Below are positions 45,622-54,130 of a DNA stretch of 64,000 nt, one piece after another. The stretch lies in the NCBI RefSeq assembly GCF_013410955.1, contig NZ_JACCCG010000004.1, forward strand, positions 372,001 to 436,000, in the 5' to 3' direction. Every line of letters starts with the position of its first letter. Position 1 is the first letter of the stretch. This stretch comes from Microbacterium sp. AK009 (GTDB taxonomy: Bacteria; Actinomycetota; Actinomycetes; Actinomycetales; Microbacteriaceae). The notes below the pieces were generated by a model. That model did no database searches. It saw nothing but the letters and a program-made list of their open reading frames with translations, and had not been told where the DNA came from. The position numbers and the translations under genes were made by a program.

Positions 45622-48291
45622 ATGCGCGAACTCACCCAGACGGAGGCCATCGACCTTGTCGGTCGCTACGAGGCGGGGCAGGGCATCCCCGAATCGATGC
45701 GGGCCAACGTCCGCCTGCTGGGCGCCCTCCTCGGGCAGGTGCTCCGCGAGAGCGGCTCGCCCGGACTGTTCGACGACGTCGAACGCCTGCGGATCGCCAC
45801 CATCCAGGCGTACACCGATGAGACCGACGAGGCCTTCGCACGCGCCGCCGAGACCGCCGATTCGTTCTCGGTGACCCGTGCGGACGAGGTCGCCCGGGCC
45901 TTCACCTGCTATTTCCATCTGGCCAACCTCGTCGAGGAGCACCAGCGCGTGCGGGTTCTGCGCGAGCGCGACCGCACGCCCGACGCCGACGGCGACTCGA
46001 TCCCCGCAGCCTTCCGGCGTTTGGCCGACGAAGTGGGCGAGGACGCCGCGACGAGTCGCCTGCAGGCGCTGCGGTTCCACCCCGTCTTCACCGCGCACCC
46101 CACCGAAGCGCGCCGGCGCGCGGTGTCGACCAGCATCCGCCGCCTCGCCGCCCTGCTCACCGAGCACGAGAGCGCGCCGGAGGGCGGCAGCGAACAGCGA
46201 CGCGCCCGCCGGCGGATGCTGGAGGAGATCGACACCCTGTGGCGCACCGCGCCGCTGCGTCACGAGAAGCCCACGCCGACCGACGAGGTGCGCGCCGTCA
46301 TGGCCGTCTTCGATGAGACGCTCTACACCGCCATCCCCCACGTCTACCGCCGCGTCGATGATGCCCTGCAGGGCGAGACGGCGGGAAGCGCCGCACCGCT
46401 CGTGCGCCCCTTCGTCCGCATCGGATCCTGGGTCGGCGGTGACCGCGACGGCAACCCCTTCGTCACCGCATCGGTGACCCGCAAGGCCGCCGCCATCGCC
46501 AGTGAGCACGTGCTGCGCGGGCTCGAGCGGTCGGCGGAGAGGATCGGCCGCACGCTCACCCTCGACGCCGCGACCACTCCCCCGAGCCCCGAGGCCTCCG
46601 CGCTGTGGCAGCGTCTGCGCACCGAGGACGAGGACGCGGCCGCGGAGATCGCCGCGCGGTCGCCGCAGGAGCCGCATCGGCAGATCCTCCTCATGGTGGC
46701 CCGCAAGATCGAGGCCACGAGGCTTCGCAACGCCGACCTCGCCTACAGCGACCCGCAGGAACTCCACCGCCACCTGCGCGTGGTGCAGGACTCGCTCGTC
46801 GCCGCGCGGGCGCCCCGGCAGGCCTACGGTCATCTGCAGCAGCTCATCTGGCAGGTGCAGACCTACGGGTTCCACCTCAGCGAATTGGAGGTGCGCCAGC
46901 ATTCCGCCGTGCACGCGAAGGTCCTCGCCGAGCTCGATGCCGGCGACCCGCGCTCGGAGCTGACCGAGGAGGTGCTCGACGTCTTCCGGGCGGTGCTCTT
47001 CCTCCAGGACCGCTACGGCCCGCGCGCCGCGGGGCGTTACATCGTGTCGTTCACCCAGTCTGCCGACGACCTCGCCGCCGTCCACCGTCTCGCCCGCTAC
47101 GCGGCAGGGCACGACGGCCGGGTTCCGGTCCTGGACGTCATCCCGCTGTTCGAAATGTTCGCCGACCTGCAGGCAGCCCCTCGGATCCTCGCCGAGATCA
47201 TCGATCACCCCGAGTTCCGTGCGCGATTGGATGCCACGGGCCGGCGGATGGAGGTCATGCTCGGCTACTCCGACTCGTCGAAGGACGTCGGCCCCGTCGC
47301 GGCGACCCTGGCCCTTTACCAGGCACAGGCGCAGATCTCCGCGTGGGCGCAGGAGAACGGCATCGAGCTGACACTGTTTCACGGTCGAGGCGGCGCCCTC
47401 GGGCGCGGCGGTGGTCCGGCGAACTCCGCCATCCTCGCACAGCCGCCGGGGTCGGTGGACGGGCGCTTCAAGCTCACCGAGCAGGGCGAGGTGATCTTCG
47501 CCCGCTACGGCGACCCGGCGATCGCGATGCGTCACATCGATCAGGTGGTCGCGGCGATGCTCCTGGCCTCCTCCCCCTCGATCGAGGCGCGCAACCGTGC
47601 CGCGGCGGAGCGGTTCGCCGCGGTCGCGGCCCGGATGGACGAGGCGTCCCGGGCGCGGTTCTTCGAGCTGGTGAAGGCCCCCGGGTTCGCCCCGTGGTTC
47701 GCCCAGGTCACCCCGATGGAGGAGATCGGACTGCTCGCGCTCGGATCCCGCCCCGCCCGCCGAGGCCTGTCGGTGGAATCGCTCGCCGATCTGCGCGCCA
47801 TCCCGTGGGTGTTCGCGTGGACCCAGGCGCGGATCAACCTGGCCGGCTGGTTCGGTCTCGGAACGGCGCTGGAGGCCGTCGGCGACGAGGAGGTGCTGCG
47901 CAGCGCCTACGAGGAGTGGCCGCTGTTGCGCACCCTCATCGACAACGTCGCGATGAGCCTCGCCAAGGCCGACGCCCGCATCGCCCGTCGCTACCTCGAC
48001 CTCGGCGATCGCGCCGACCTGGCGGATCTGGTGATGAGCGAGATGGAGCTCACGCGGGCCTGGGTCATCCGGGTGACCGGCGGCGCCGAACTTCTCGGCA
48101 GCAAGCCGGTGCTCCAGCGCGCGGTGAAGATGCGCAGCCCCTACGTCGACGCCCTGTCCCTGCTGCAGCTGCGGGCACTCCGGGCGCTGCGCCGGGATGC
48201 GCAGGCGGGCTCTCCCGCAGACCCCGAGCAGCAGCGCCTCCTGTTGCTCTCGGTCAGCGGCGTCGCGGCGGGCCTTCAGAACACCGGCTGA
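45622..48291 (+). CDS. ppc: phosphoenolpyruvate carboxylase
   Basis: An 889-residue enzyme making oxaloacetate from PEP and bicarbonate. Catalytic regions are intact: FHPVFTAHPTEARRR with His159, GSWVGGDRDGNPFVT, EVMLGYSDSSKDVG, LFHGRGGALGRGGGPAN and the C-terminal NTG ending that forms the allosteric site. The main anaplerotic enzyme. ATG chosen after TACCGT; frame open for 38 codons upstream. Tail overlaps mfd by 16 bases. Confidence 0.98.
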   Translation: MRELTQTEAIDLVGRYEAGQGIPESMRANVRLLGALLGQVLRESGSPGLFDDVERLRIATIQAYTDETDEAFARAAETADSFSVTRADEVARAFTCYFHLANLVEEHQRVRVLRERDRTPDADGDSIPAAFRRLADEVGEDAATSRLQALRFHPVFTAHPTEARRRAVSTSIRRLAALLTEHESAPEGGSEQRRARRRMLEEIDTLWRTAPLRHEKPTPTDEVRAVMAVFDETLYTAIPHVYRRVDDALQGETAGSAAPLVRPFVRIGSWVGGDRDGNPFVTASVTRKAAAIASEHVLRGLERSAERIGRTLTLDAATTPPSPEASALWQRLRTEDEDAAAEIAARSPQEPHRQILLMVARKIEATRLRNADLAYSDPQELHRHLRVVQDSLVAARAPRQAYGHLQQLIWQVQTYGFHLSELEVRQHSAVHAKVLAELDAGDPRSELTEEVLDVFRAVLFLQDRYGPRAAGRYIVSFTQSADDLAAVHRLARYAAGHDGRVPVLDVIPLFEMFADLQAAPRILAEIIDHPEFRARLDATGRRMEVMLGYSDSSKDVGPVAATLALYQAQAQISAWAQENGIELTLFHGRGGALGRGGGPANSAILAQPPGSVDGRFKLTEQGEVIFARYGDPAIAMRHIDQVVAAMLLASSPSIEARNRAAAERFAAVAARMDEASRARFFELVKAPGFAPWFAQVTPMEEIGLLALGSRPARRGLSVESLADLRAIPWVFAWTQARINLAGWFGLGTALEAVGDEEVLRSAYEEWPLLRTLIDNVAMSLAKADARIARRYLDLGDRADLADLVMSEMELTRAWVIRVTGGAELLGSKPVLQRAVKMRSPYVDALSLLQLRALRALRRDAQAGSPADPEQQRLLLLSVSGVAAGLQNTG

Positions 48292-51200
48292 TCCGCGGCG
48301 GCGGCGGATTCTGCGACGGGCTCGGGCCACAGCTGCGTGAGGAGCTGATCGACCCAGGCCAGCAGCTCGGCGTCGCCGAGCGGGGCGTCGCCTGCCCGCG
48401 GAAGGGGCACCACGAGCGCCTCCCCGCCGGCAAGGAGCTTGGCCTTGGGGTGCAGGCGCTGCAACCGCACGCGCATCGAGTCGGGCAGGTCGGCCGGCGC
48501 GACGCGCAGGTTCGGTCCCACCGCCACGACGTCGGTGAGGCCCGCCCGCGCGGCCTTGCGCCGCAGGCGGGCGACCGCGACGAGCCCGTCGACCTCGGCG
48601 GGCGGCTCGCCGTAGCGGTCGCGCAGTTCGTCGATGACCGCGTCGATCGGATCGCGCCCATCGGCCTCGCGCGAGACCGCGGTCGGCGCGGCAGCAGCGG
48701 AGAGCTTCTGATAAGCCTCCAGGCGCAGCCGCTCGCTGTCGATGTAGTCCTCGGGGAGGCGCGCCTGCACCGGCAGTTCGAGCCGAAGCTCGGTGGGTCC
48801 CTCGGTGTCCTCACCGCGGAAGGTCGCCACCGCCTCGCCGATCATGCGGAGGTAGAGGTCGAATCCGACGCCCGCGATGTGACCGGCCTGCTCGGCGCCG
48901 AGGAGGTTTCCCGCGCCGCGCAGCTCGAGGTCCTTCAGCGCCACCTGCATGCCGCTGCCCAGGTCGTTGTTGACGGCGATGGTCTCGAGGCGGTCGGCCG
49001 CGGTCTCGGTCAGCGGCTTGACCTCGTCGTAGAGGAAGTAGGCGTAGGCGCGCTCGCGGGCCCGGCCCACCCGGCCCCGCAGCTGGTGCAGCTGCGACAG
49101 CCCGTACTTGTCGGCCCGGTCGATGATGATCGTGTTGGCGTTGGCGATGTCGAGCCCGGTCTCGATGATGGTCGTGCACACCAGGACATCCGCCCGCCGC
49201 TCCCAGAAGTCGTCGACGACCTGCTCGAGCTGATGCTCTCCCATCTGCCCGTGGGCGACTGCCACGCGCGCCTCGGGGACGAGCTCGGCGATGTGGGCGG
49301 CCACGCGCTGGATCGACGACACCCGGTTGTGCACGTAGAAGACCTGCCCTTCGCGCAGGAGCTCCCGACGGATGGCGGCGGTGATCGGCTTGTCGTTGCG
49401 GGCTCCGACGTAGGTGAGGATCGGGTGCCGGTCCTCGGGCGGCGTGGCGAGGGTGGACATCTCGCGGATGCCGGTGACGGCCATCTCGAGCGTGCGCGGG
49501 ATCGGAGTGGCGCTCATCGCAAGGATGTCGACGTTGGTCTTGAGCTTCTTCAGCGCGTCCTTGTGCTCGACGCCGAACCGCTGCTCCTCGTCGATGATCA
49601 TGAGTCCGAGGTCTTTGAAGACGACCCGCTCCGTGAGGATGCGGTGGGTGCCGATGACCATGTCGATGGTTCCGTCGGCCAGACCCGCGACGATCTCCTT
49701 GGCCTGCTTGTCGGTCTGGAATCTCGACAGGGCGCGCACCTTCACCGGGAATCCGGCGAAGCGCTCGGTGAAGGTCTCGAGGTGCTGCTTGACCAGGAGC
49801 GTGGTCGGCACGAGCATCGCGACCTGCTTGCCGTCCTGGATCGCCTTGAAGGCCGCCCGCACCGCCACCTCGGTCTTGCCGAAGCCGACATCGCCCGAGA
49901 GCAGCCGGTCCATGGGGATGGGCTTTTCCATGTCGGCCTTGATCTCGTCGATCGTCTGGAGCTGGTCCGGCGTCTCGGCGAAGGGGAAGGCCTCCTCGAG
50001 CTCGCGCTGCCAGGGCGTGTCGGGCCCGAAGGCGTGACCGCGCGCCGCCATCCGCGCGGAATAGAGCTTGACCAGCTCCACGGCGATGTCGCGCACGGCC
50101 TTGCGCGCACGTCCCTTGGCCTGGGCCCAGTCGCTTCCGCCCATCTTCGACAGGGTGGGCGCCTCACCGCCGACGTACTTCGACAGCAGGTCGAGCTGGT
50201 CGGTGGGGACGAACAGCTTGTCGCCGGGGTAGCCGCGCTTGGAGGGCGCGTACTCCAGCACCAGATACTCCCGGACGCTCTTGACGGCGTTGCGGCCGCC
50301 GCTGGACACCTCGCGCTGGGTGAGCTCGACGAAGCGACCGATGCCGTGCGTGGCGTGGACGACGTAGTCGCCGGCCTTGAGCTGGAGCGGGTCGACGACG
50401 TTGCGTCGACGCGACGCGAGCTTCTTGACCACCCGCGTGTCACCGCCGATGGTGCGGCCGTAGAACTCCGACTCGGTGATGACCGACAGCTGCGCCTCGG
50501 CGACTTCGAACCCGCGCTCGAGCGAACAGGCGACCACCTGGGCGACACCCGGCTCGGGGGCGTCGTCGATGGTGTCCACGCGACGCGCTGCGAGGCCCCG
50601 CTCGGCCAGCACGTCGCGGGCGCGTTCGACGAGCCCGCCGCCGGAGGCCATGACGACGACCCGCCACCCGGCGCGGAGCCTTTCGGCGACGTGACTGACG
50701 GCGCCGTCGACATTCCCCTGGAAGGAGGGGACGGATGTCGCGGCGACACGGGTGACGCCGGTCTCTCCCGCGTCCAGCAGCCCCTCCGCCGAGGCATCGG
50801 CGGCGCCGGAATCGAAGGAGCTGAGGCTCCACCACACGCCCTCGCGCTCGGCGACGACCTCGCGCAGCCGCGGCAGCGGGACGAAGTCTCCGGCACCGAG
50901 GTCGATCGGCGACTCGGCTCCCGAGGTGGCCGCGTTCCACGCGGCATCCAGGAACTCCCTGTTGGTGTCGCTGAGGGTGGTGGCCCGAGTGGCGGCGCGC
51001 TCCGGGTCCACCAGGGCGATTGCGGTGCCGCGGGGGAAGTAGTCCACCAGGGTGACGAGCTGATCGACCACCGCAGGCATCAGCGATTCCATCCCCTCCA
51101 CGGGGATGCCCTCGGCCATCTTCTCGAGCATGCCGCGGAGCCCCGGGAACTCGTCCTTCAACTGACGGGCGCGGTCGCGGACGGCCTCGGTGAGCAGCAG

Positions 51201-51905
51201 CTCGCGACTGGCCAGCAGGCTCACCGCCGTGACCTCGCCGGGCAGGGAGCGCTGGTCGGCGACCGAGAACGCGCGGATCTGGTCGACCTCATCGCCGAAG
51301 AACTCCACGCGGTAGGGGTGCTCGGCGGTGGGAGGGAAGACGTCGAGGATGCCGCCGCGCAGGGCGAACTCGCCGCGCCGCGACACCATGTCGACCCGGT
51401 GGTAGGCGCGCTCGACGAGCATCGCGGCCACCTGGCCGAGGTCGTGGCCGCGCTCGCCGACGGTGAGTTCGATCGGGGTCGCGTGGTCCAGCCCCGCCGC
51501 CAGCGGCTGGACCGCGCCGCGGACCGACGCCGTGACGACGAGGGTGTCGTTGGCACGCAGCCGCGCCAGACGGCCGAGGACGTCGAGACGTCGCCCCACG
51601 ATCTCAGGTGTGGGGCTCAGCCGCTCGTGCGGCAGCGTTTCCCACGCGGGGAAGTGGCGCACCTCGGCGTGAGGCAGAAGCGCCTGGAGCGCCGGTCCGA
51701 GGGTCTCGGCCCGGCGACCGGTGGGCGCGATCGCCAGGAGCACCGCGGGCTTGCCGGCTGCGCGGCGTCGCTCGAGGAGAGCGGCGAGCAGCGGCGCGTC
51801 GACGCCTTCGACCACCGAGTACTCGGCGTCGGCCACGCCGGCGGTCACCGCCTCCCGGAAGGAGTCAGCCTGCTCGAGGGCGCGCACGATCCCGGGAATT
51901 GTCAC
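48276..51905 (-). CDS. mfd: transcription-repair coupling factor Mfd
   Basis: A 1209-residue ATP-dependent translocase that removes stalled RNA polymerase and recruits UvrAB. N-terminal UvrB-like module (to about 350) with RRGEFALRGGILDVFPP; RNA polymerase interaction domain near YVVHATHGIGRFV; RecG-like motor with Walker A LLSGDVGFGKTEVA and DEEQ in IIDEEQRFG, TAMSATPIPRT-type LAMSATPIPRTLEM, and QLRGRVGR; C-terminal TRCF domain. GTG start 6 bases after TAGACT. Confidence 0.98.
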   Translation of the reverse strand: MTIPGIVRALEQADSFREAVTAGVADAEYSVVEGVDAPLLAALLERRRAAGKPAVLLAIAPTGRRAETLGPALQALLPHAEVRHFPAWETLPHERLSPTPEIVGRRLDVLGRLARLRANDTLVVTASVRGAVQPLAAGLDHATPIELTVGERGHDLGQVAAMLVERAYHRVDMVSRRGEFALRGGILDVFPPTAEHPYRVEFFGDEVDQIRAFSVADQRSLPGEVTAVSLLASRELLLTEAVRDRARQLKDEFPGLRGMLEKMAEGIPVEGMESLMPAVVDQLVTLVDYFPRGTAIALVDPERAATRATTLSDTNREFLDAAWNAATSGAESPIDLGAGDFVPLPRLREVVAEREGVWWSLSSFDSGAADASAEGLLDAGETGVTRVAATSVPSFQGNVDGAVSHVAERLRAGWRVVVMASGGGLVERARDVLAERGLAARRVDTIDDAPEPGVAQVVACSLERGFEVAEAQLSVITESEFYGRTIGGDTRVVKKLASRRRNVVDPLQLKAGDYVVHATHGIGRFVELTQREVSSGGRNAVKSVREYLVLEYAPSKRGYPGDKLFVPTDQLDLLSKYVGGEAPTLSKMGGSDWAQAKGRARKAVRDIAVELVKLYSARMAARGHAFGPDTPWQRELEEAFPFAETPDQLQTIDEIKADMEKPIPMDRLLSGDVGFGKTEVAVRAAFKAIQDGKQVAMLVPTTLLVKQHLETFTERFAGFPVKVRALSRFQTDKQAKEIVAGLADGTIDMVIGTHRILTERVVFKDLGLMIIDEEQRFGVEHKDALKKLKTNVDILAMSATPIPRTLEMAVTGIREMSTLATPPEDRHPILTYVGARNDKPITAAIRRELLREGQVFYVHNRVSSIQRVAAHIAELVPEARVAVAHGQMGEHQLEQVVDDFWERRADVLVCTTIIETGLDIANANTIIIDRADKYGLSQLHQLRGRVGRARERAYAYFLYDEVKPLTETAADRLETIAVNNDLGSGMQVALKDLELRGAGNLLGAEQAGHIAGVGFDLYLRMIGEAVATFRGEDTEGPTELRLELPVQARLPEDYIDSERLRLEAYQKLSAAAAPTAVSREADGRDPIDAVIDELRDRYGEPPAEVDGLVAVARLRRKAARAGLTDVVAVGPNLRVAPADLPDSMRVRLQRLHPKAKLLAGGEALVVPLPRAGDAPLGDAELLAWVDQLLTQLWPEPVAESAAAADQPVF

Positions 51906-51911
51906 CGGAGA

Positions 51912-51947
51912 AGTCTACGGTCGCCCGCCGACATCGGCTCCTAGGAT
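51912..51947. promoter_or_regulatory. compact divergent leaderless promoters for mfd and the neighbouring membrane gene
   Basis: TAGACT (minus strand, 51912-51917) is 6 bases before the mfd GTG, and TAGGAT (plus strand, 51942-51947) is 6 bases before the rightward GTG. The two starts are only 48 bases apart, so the promoters must share their upstream DNA. Confidence 0.5.
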
Positions 51948-51953
51948 GTCAGC

Positions 51954-52454
51954 GTGAGCACACCCTCCGCGCACGGTACACCGGCGCCCTCCGGCTACGC
52001 ACCGCCCCCGGGGTATCTGCCCGCGCCGGGTCCCGCCAGCGGATCGGGGTGGGTCCCCTCGCAGCCGAAACCGGCGCGCGGCGCCACTCTCGGGCTGACG
52101 GCCTTCCTCCTGTCGCTGGGCGCGGCGGTCCTCGCCCCGGCCGCCGCCGGTCTCGCCGGGTTCCGCATCGGCACCGGCACCGGTGACCGCCTCATCGCCG
52201 GCACCCTCGGCACGGACTTCGACTGGTCGCTGCTGAGCCCCGTGCGCGAGTGGGTGCTGCTGGCCGAAATCGGCTTCTGGACCGGCACCGCGCTCGGCGT
52301 CTGGGCGATCGTGCAGGGAATCATCGCCATCGCCCGACGCGCCGGCCGCGGCTGGGCCATCGCGGCCGTGGTGGTGGCGTCCCTCGGCCCCGTGGTCTTC
52401 GGGTTGACGCTCCAGGCGATGATCGTGGCGGGGCTCGCGGCGGCGGCGAGCTGA
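51954..52454 (+). CDS. DUF4190-like membrane protein, unknown function
   Basis: A 166-residue protein: Pro/Gly/Tyr-rich N-terminus (SGYAPPPGYLPAPGPASGSG), then hydrophobic helices at about 46-70, 105-127 and 134-160 (LGLTAFLLSLGAAVLAPAAA, WAIAAVVVASLGPVVFGLTL). The layout resembles DUF4190-type proteins, but similarity is weak. GTG start 6 bases after TAGGAT. Confidence 0.75.
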   Translation: MSTPSAHGTPAPSGYAPPPGYLPAPGPASGSGWVPSQPKPARGATLGLTAFLLSLGAAVLAPAAAGLAGFRIGTGTGDRLIAGTLGTDFDWSLLSPVREWVLLAEIGFWTGTALGVWAIVQGIIAIARRAGRGWAIAAVVVASLGPVVFGLTLQAMIVAGLAAAAS

Positions 52455-52464
52455 CCTCCGGGCG

Positions 52465-53049
52465 TCAGGCGCGGGGAGCGTGGAAACGCTGCTGAGCCGC
52501 GACCAGCCCGTGCTCGATGATGTCTTCGACCGCGTCGGCGGCATCGGAGACCAGCATCGACACCGCCTCACGATCACCGGCGGAGAAGGGCTGGAGAACC
52601 CAGTCCGCGGCGTCCTGCCGCCCCGGCGGACGGCCGATCCCCACCCGCACCCGGGTGAAGGCGGGGGAACCGAGCGCCGCAGCCACGTCGCGGACGCCAT
52701 TGTGACCGCCGTGCCCGCCGCCGCTCTTCAGCCGAACGGTGTCGAACGGGATGTCGAGCTCGTCGTGGACGACCACGAGGCGCTCGGGCTCGGTCCGGTA
52801 GAAGCGGGCGAGCTGCGAGACCGGGCCGCCCGAGACGTTCATGAACGAATTCGGCTTGGCGAGGATGAGCTTCGCCCCGCCGGGCCGCAGCCACGTCTCC
52901 GCCACCCGTGCATGGGCGCGATGGGCCCGGAAGGGGGCGTCACGCCGGTCGGCCAGCTCGTCGAGGACGAGCTGGCCGACGTTGTGACGTGTGCGTTCGT
53001 AGCGGGGCCCCGGGTTGCCGAGCCCCACCACGAGCCACGTGTCCGGCAT
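52465..53049 (-). CDS. pth: peptidyl-tRNA hydrolase
   Basis: A 194-residue Pth releasing tRNA from stalled peptidyl-tRNA. VVGLGNPGPRYERTRHNVG contains Asn12 and catalytic His22, KPNSFMNVSG the substrate Asn, VVHDELDIP Asp96, and GGHGGHNGVRD the glycine loop. Lies 9 bases after rplY on the same strand, the common rplY-pth pair. Confidence 0.97.
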   Translation of the reverse strand: MPDTWLVVGLGNPGPRYERTRHNVGQLVLDELADRRDAPFRAHRAHARVAETWLRPGGAKLILAKPNSFMNVSGGPVSQLARFYRTEPERLVVVHDELDIPFDTVRLKSGGGHGGHNGVRDVAAALGSPAFTRVRVGIGRPPGRQDAADWVLQPFSAGDREAVSMLVSDAADAVEDIIEHGLVAAQQRFHAPRA

Positions 53050-53058
53050 GGCCGGTGT

Positions 53059-53724
53059 TTACTCGCTGTCGGAGGCCTCGTCGCCCGACGCCTCGACCTC
53101 GCCCTGCTCGGACTCCTCGGCCTGCTCGGCGGCGACCTCGGCGTCGGCCTCGGCGATCTCCTCTTCGGCGATCAGGGTGGACACCGGCACGGCGATCGCC
53201 ACGACGAGGACGTCGGCGTCGGTCACCAGCGTCGCGCCGCGCGGCAGCGTGAGGTCGCCCGCGGTGATGTGGGTGCCGTCCTCGAGGCCCTCGACATCGA
53301 CCTCGACGGTCTCGGGGATGTGGGTGGCCTCGACCTCGAGCGACACGGTGGCCGAGTCGAGGTTCGCGATGGTGCCGGCGAAGGACTCACCGGTGATGAC
53401 GACGGGGACGTCGACCTGGACCTTCTCGCCCTTCTTGACCACGAGCAGGTCGATGTGCTCGATGATCTGGTGCACCGGGTCCTTCTGCACGTCCTTGACC
53501 AGGGCGAGCTGCGATGCGCCGTCGACCCGGAGGTCGAGGACGGCGTTGGCGCGACGGATCAGCAGCGCGGTCTGGTGGCCCGGCAGCGCGAGGTGCACGG
53601 GGTCGGTGCCGTGGCCGTAGAGCACGGCGGGGATCTTGCCGGCGGCACGGAGGCGGCGGGCGAAGCCCTTGCCGAAGTTCTCGCGGCGCTCGGCGGCGAC
53701 GGTGGTGTCGGTCTCGGTGGGCAT
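53059..53724 (-). CDS. rplY: 50S ribosomal protein L25, general stress Ctc type
   Basis: A 221-residue two-domain L25/Ctc protein binding 5S rRNA. N-terminal domain has ENFGKGFARRLRAAGKIPAVLYGHG; the C-terminal beta domain has EVEATHIPETVEVDVEGLEDG and ends in an acidic tail (EQAEESEQGEVEASGDEASD). GAGGAG precedes the ATG. A TAGACT hexamer on the minus strand at 53897-53902 implies a leader of about 165 bases. Confidence 0.96.
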   Translation of the reverse strand: MPTETDTTVAAERRENFGKGFARRLRAAGKIPAVLYGHGTDPVHLALPGHQTALLIRRANAVLDLRVDGASQLALVKDVQKDPVHQIIEHIDLLVVKKGEKVQVDVPVVITGESFAGTIANLDSATVSLEVEATHIPETVEVDVEGLEDGTHITAGDLTLPRGATLVTDADVLVVAIAVPVSTLIAEEEIAEADAEVAAEQAEESEQGEVEASGDEASDSE

Positions 53725-53770
53725 GGTGTTCTCCTCGCAGGCTCTCGCCTGTCGTCTCGGCCTCGGGGGC

Positions 53771-53788
53771 CTGGGTCTGGGTCTGGGT
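53771..53788. repeat. CTGGGT tandem repeat, three copies, in the rplY leader
   Basis: Three exact hexamer copies in the 229-base gap between rplY and the small plus-strand gene. On the rplY strand it reads ACCCAG repeats. No function deduced. Confidence 0.7.
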
Positions 53789-53896
53789 CGACTCGAACGC
53801 GAGCGCGTGAGGAAAACGAGCCTTCACACCCCCGTCGATCACGGATCCCCGCCAGTGCGTGCGCAGTCGGGATCCCTCGCCGAAGTCCAGTGGGAG

Positions 53897-53922
53897 AGTC
53901 TACCAGCGACCGGCGATAGCAT
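53897..53922. promoter_or_regulatory. divergent -10 hexamers for rplY and the 40-residue gene
   Basis: TAGACT on the minus strand (53897-53902) for rplY and TAGCAT on the plus strand (53917-53922) for the small membrane protein gene. Confidence 0.4.
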
Positions 53923-53953
53923 GGGAGGCACTGCCATCCCGACGGAGGACACC

Positions 53954-54076
53954 ATGGAATACGGCTTTCTCTCGCACGTGCTCGTCTGGGTCGTCGGGGC
54001 GATCACCGCGGTCGGCGCCGTCGGCGCGGTTCTGGCGATCTTCTCCATGGCGCGGACCGCGTACCGCAAGGACTGA
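53954..54076 (+). CDS. 40-residue membrane microprotein
   Basis: A short frame beginning MEYGFLSHVLVWVVGAIT, with one membrane helix over most of its length and a basic tail MARTAYRKD. GGAGG stands 6 bases before the ATG, a TAGCAT hexamer lies 31 bases upstream, and the composition is hydrophobic, not random. I regard it as a real gene of unknown function. Confidence 0.65.
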   Translation: MEYGFLSHVLVWVVGAITAVGAVGAVLAIFSMARTAYRKD

Positions 54077-54118
54077 CCCGCCACCCCCGTCGGTTCGGGG
54101 CGCCGGGAGCGGACCCGA

Positions 54119-54124
54119 TAGCCT
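54119..54124 (+). promoter_or_regulatory. -10 hexamer TAGCCT for gnd
   Basis: Six bases before the gnd GTG; supports the long N-terminus. Confidence 0.45.
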
Positions 54125-54130
54125 GAAACG

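Noticed and set aside
45382..48330. A 2.9-kb minus-strand open frame opposite ppc
   Set aside because: Antisense to an intact ppc with all catalytic motifs; composition is that of a GC-rich shadow.
46605..51944. A 5.3-kb open frame on the plus strand opposite ppc and mfd
   Set aside because: It is the shadow of two strongly conserved genes; its protein is Arg/Gly/His/Asp-rich without domains, as expected from GC-rich codon bias.
52451..52468. CTGAC/GTCAG hairpin between convergent genes
   Set aside because: Only 5 bp, produced mostly by the two facing TGA stops; too weak for a terminator call.
53387..53842. Upstream minus-strand frame that begins in the rplY leader
   Set aside because: It continues out of frame through rplY with a His/Arg/Pro-rich product and has no ribosome site; treated as a shadow.
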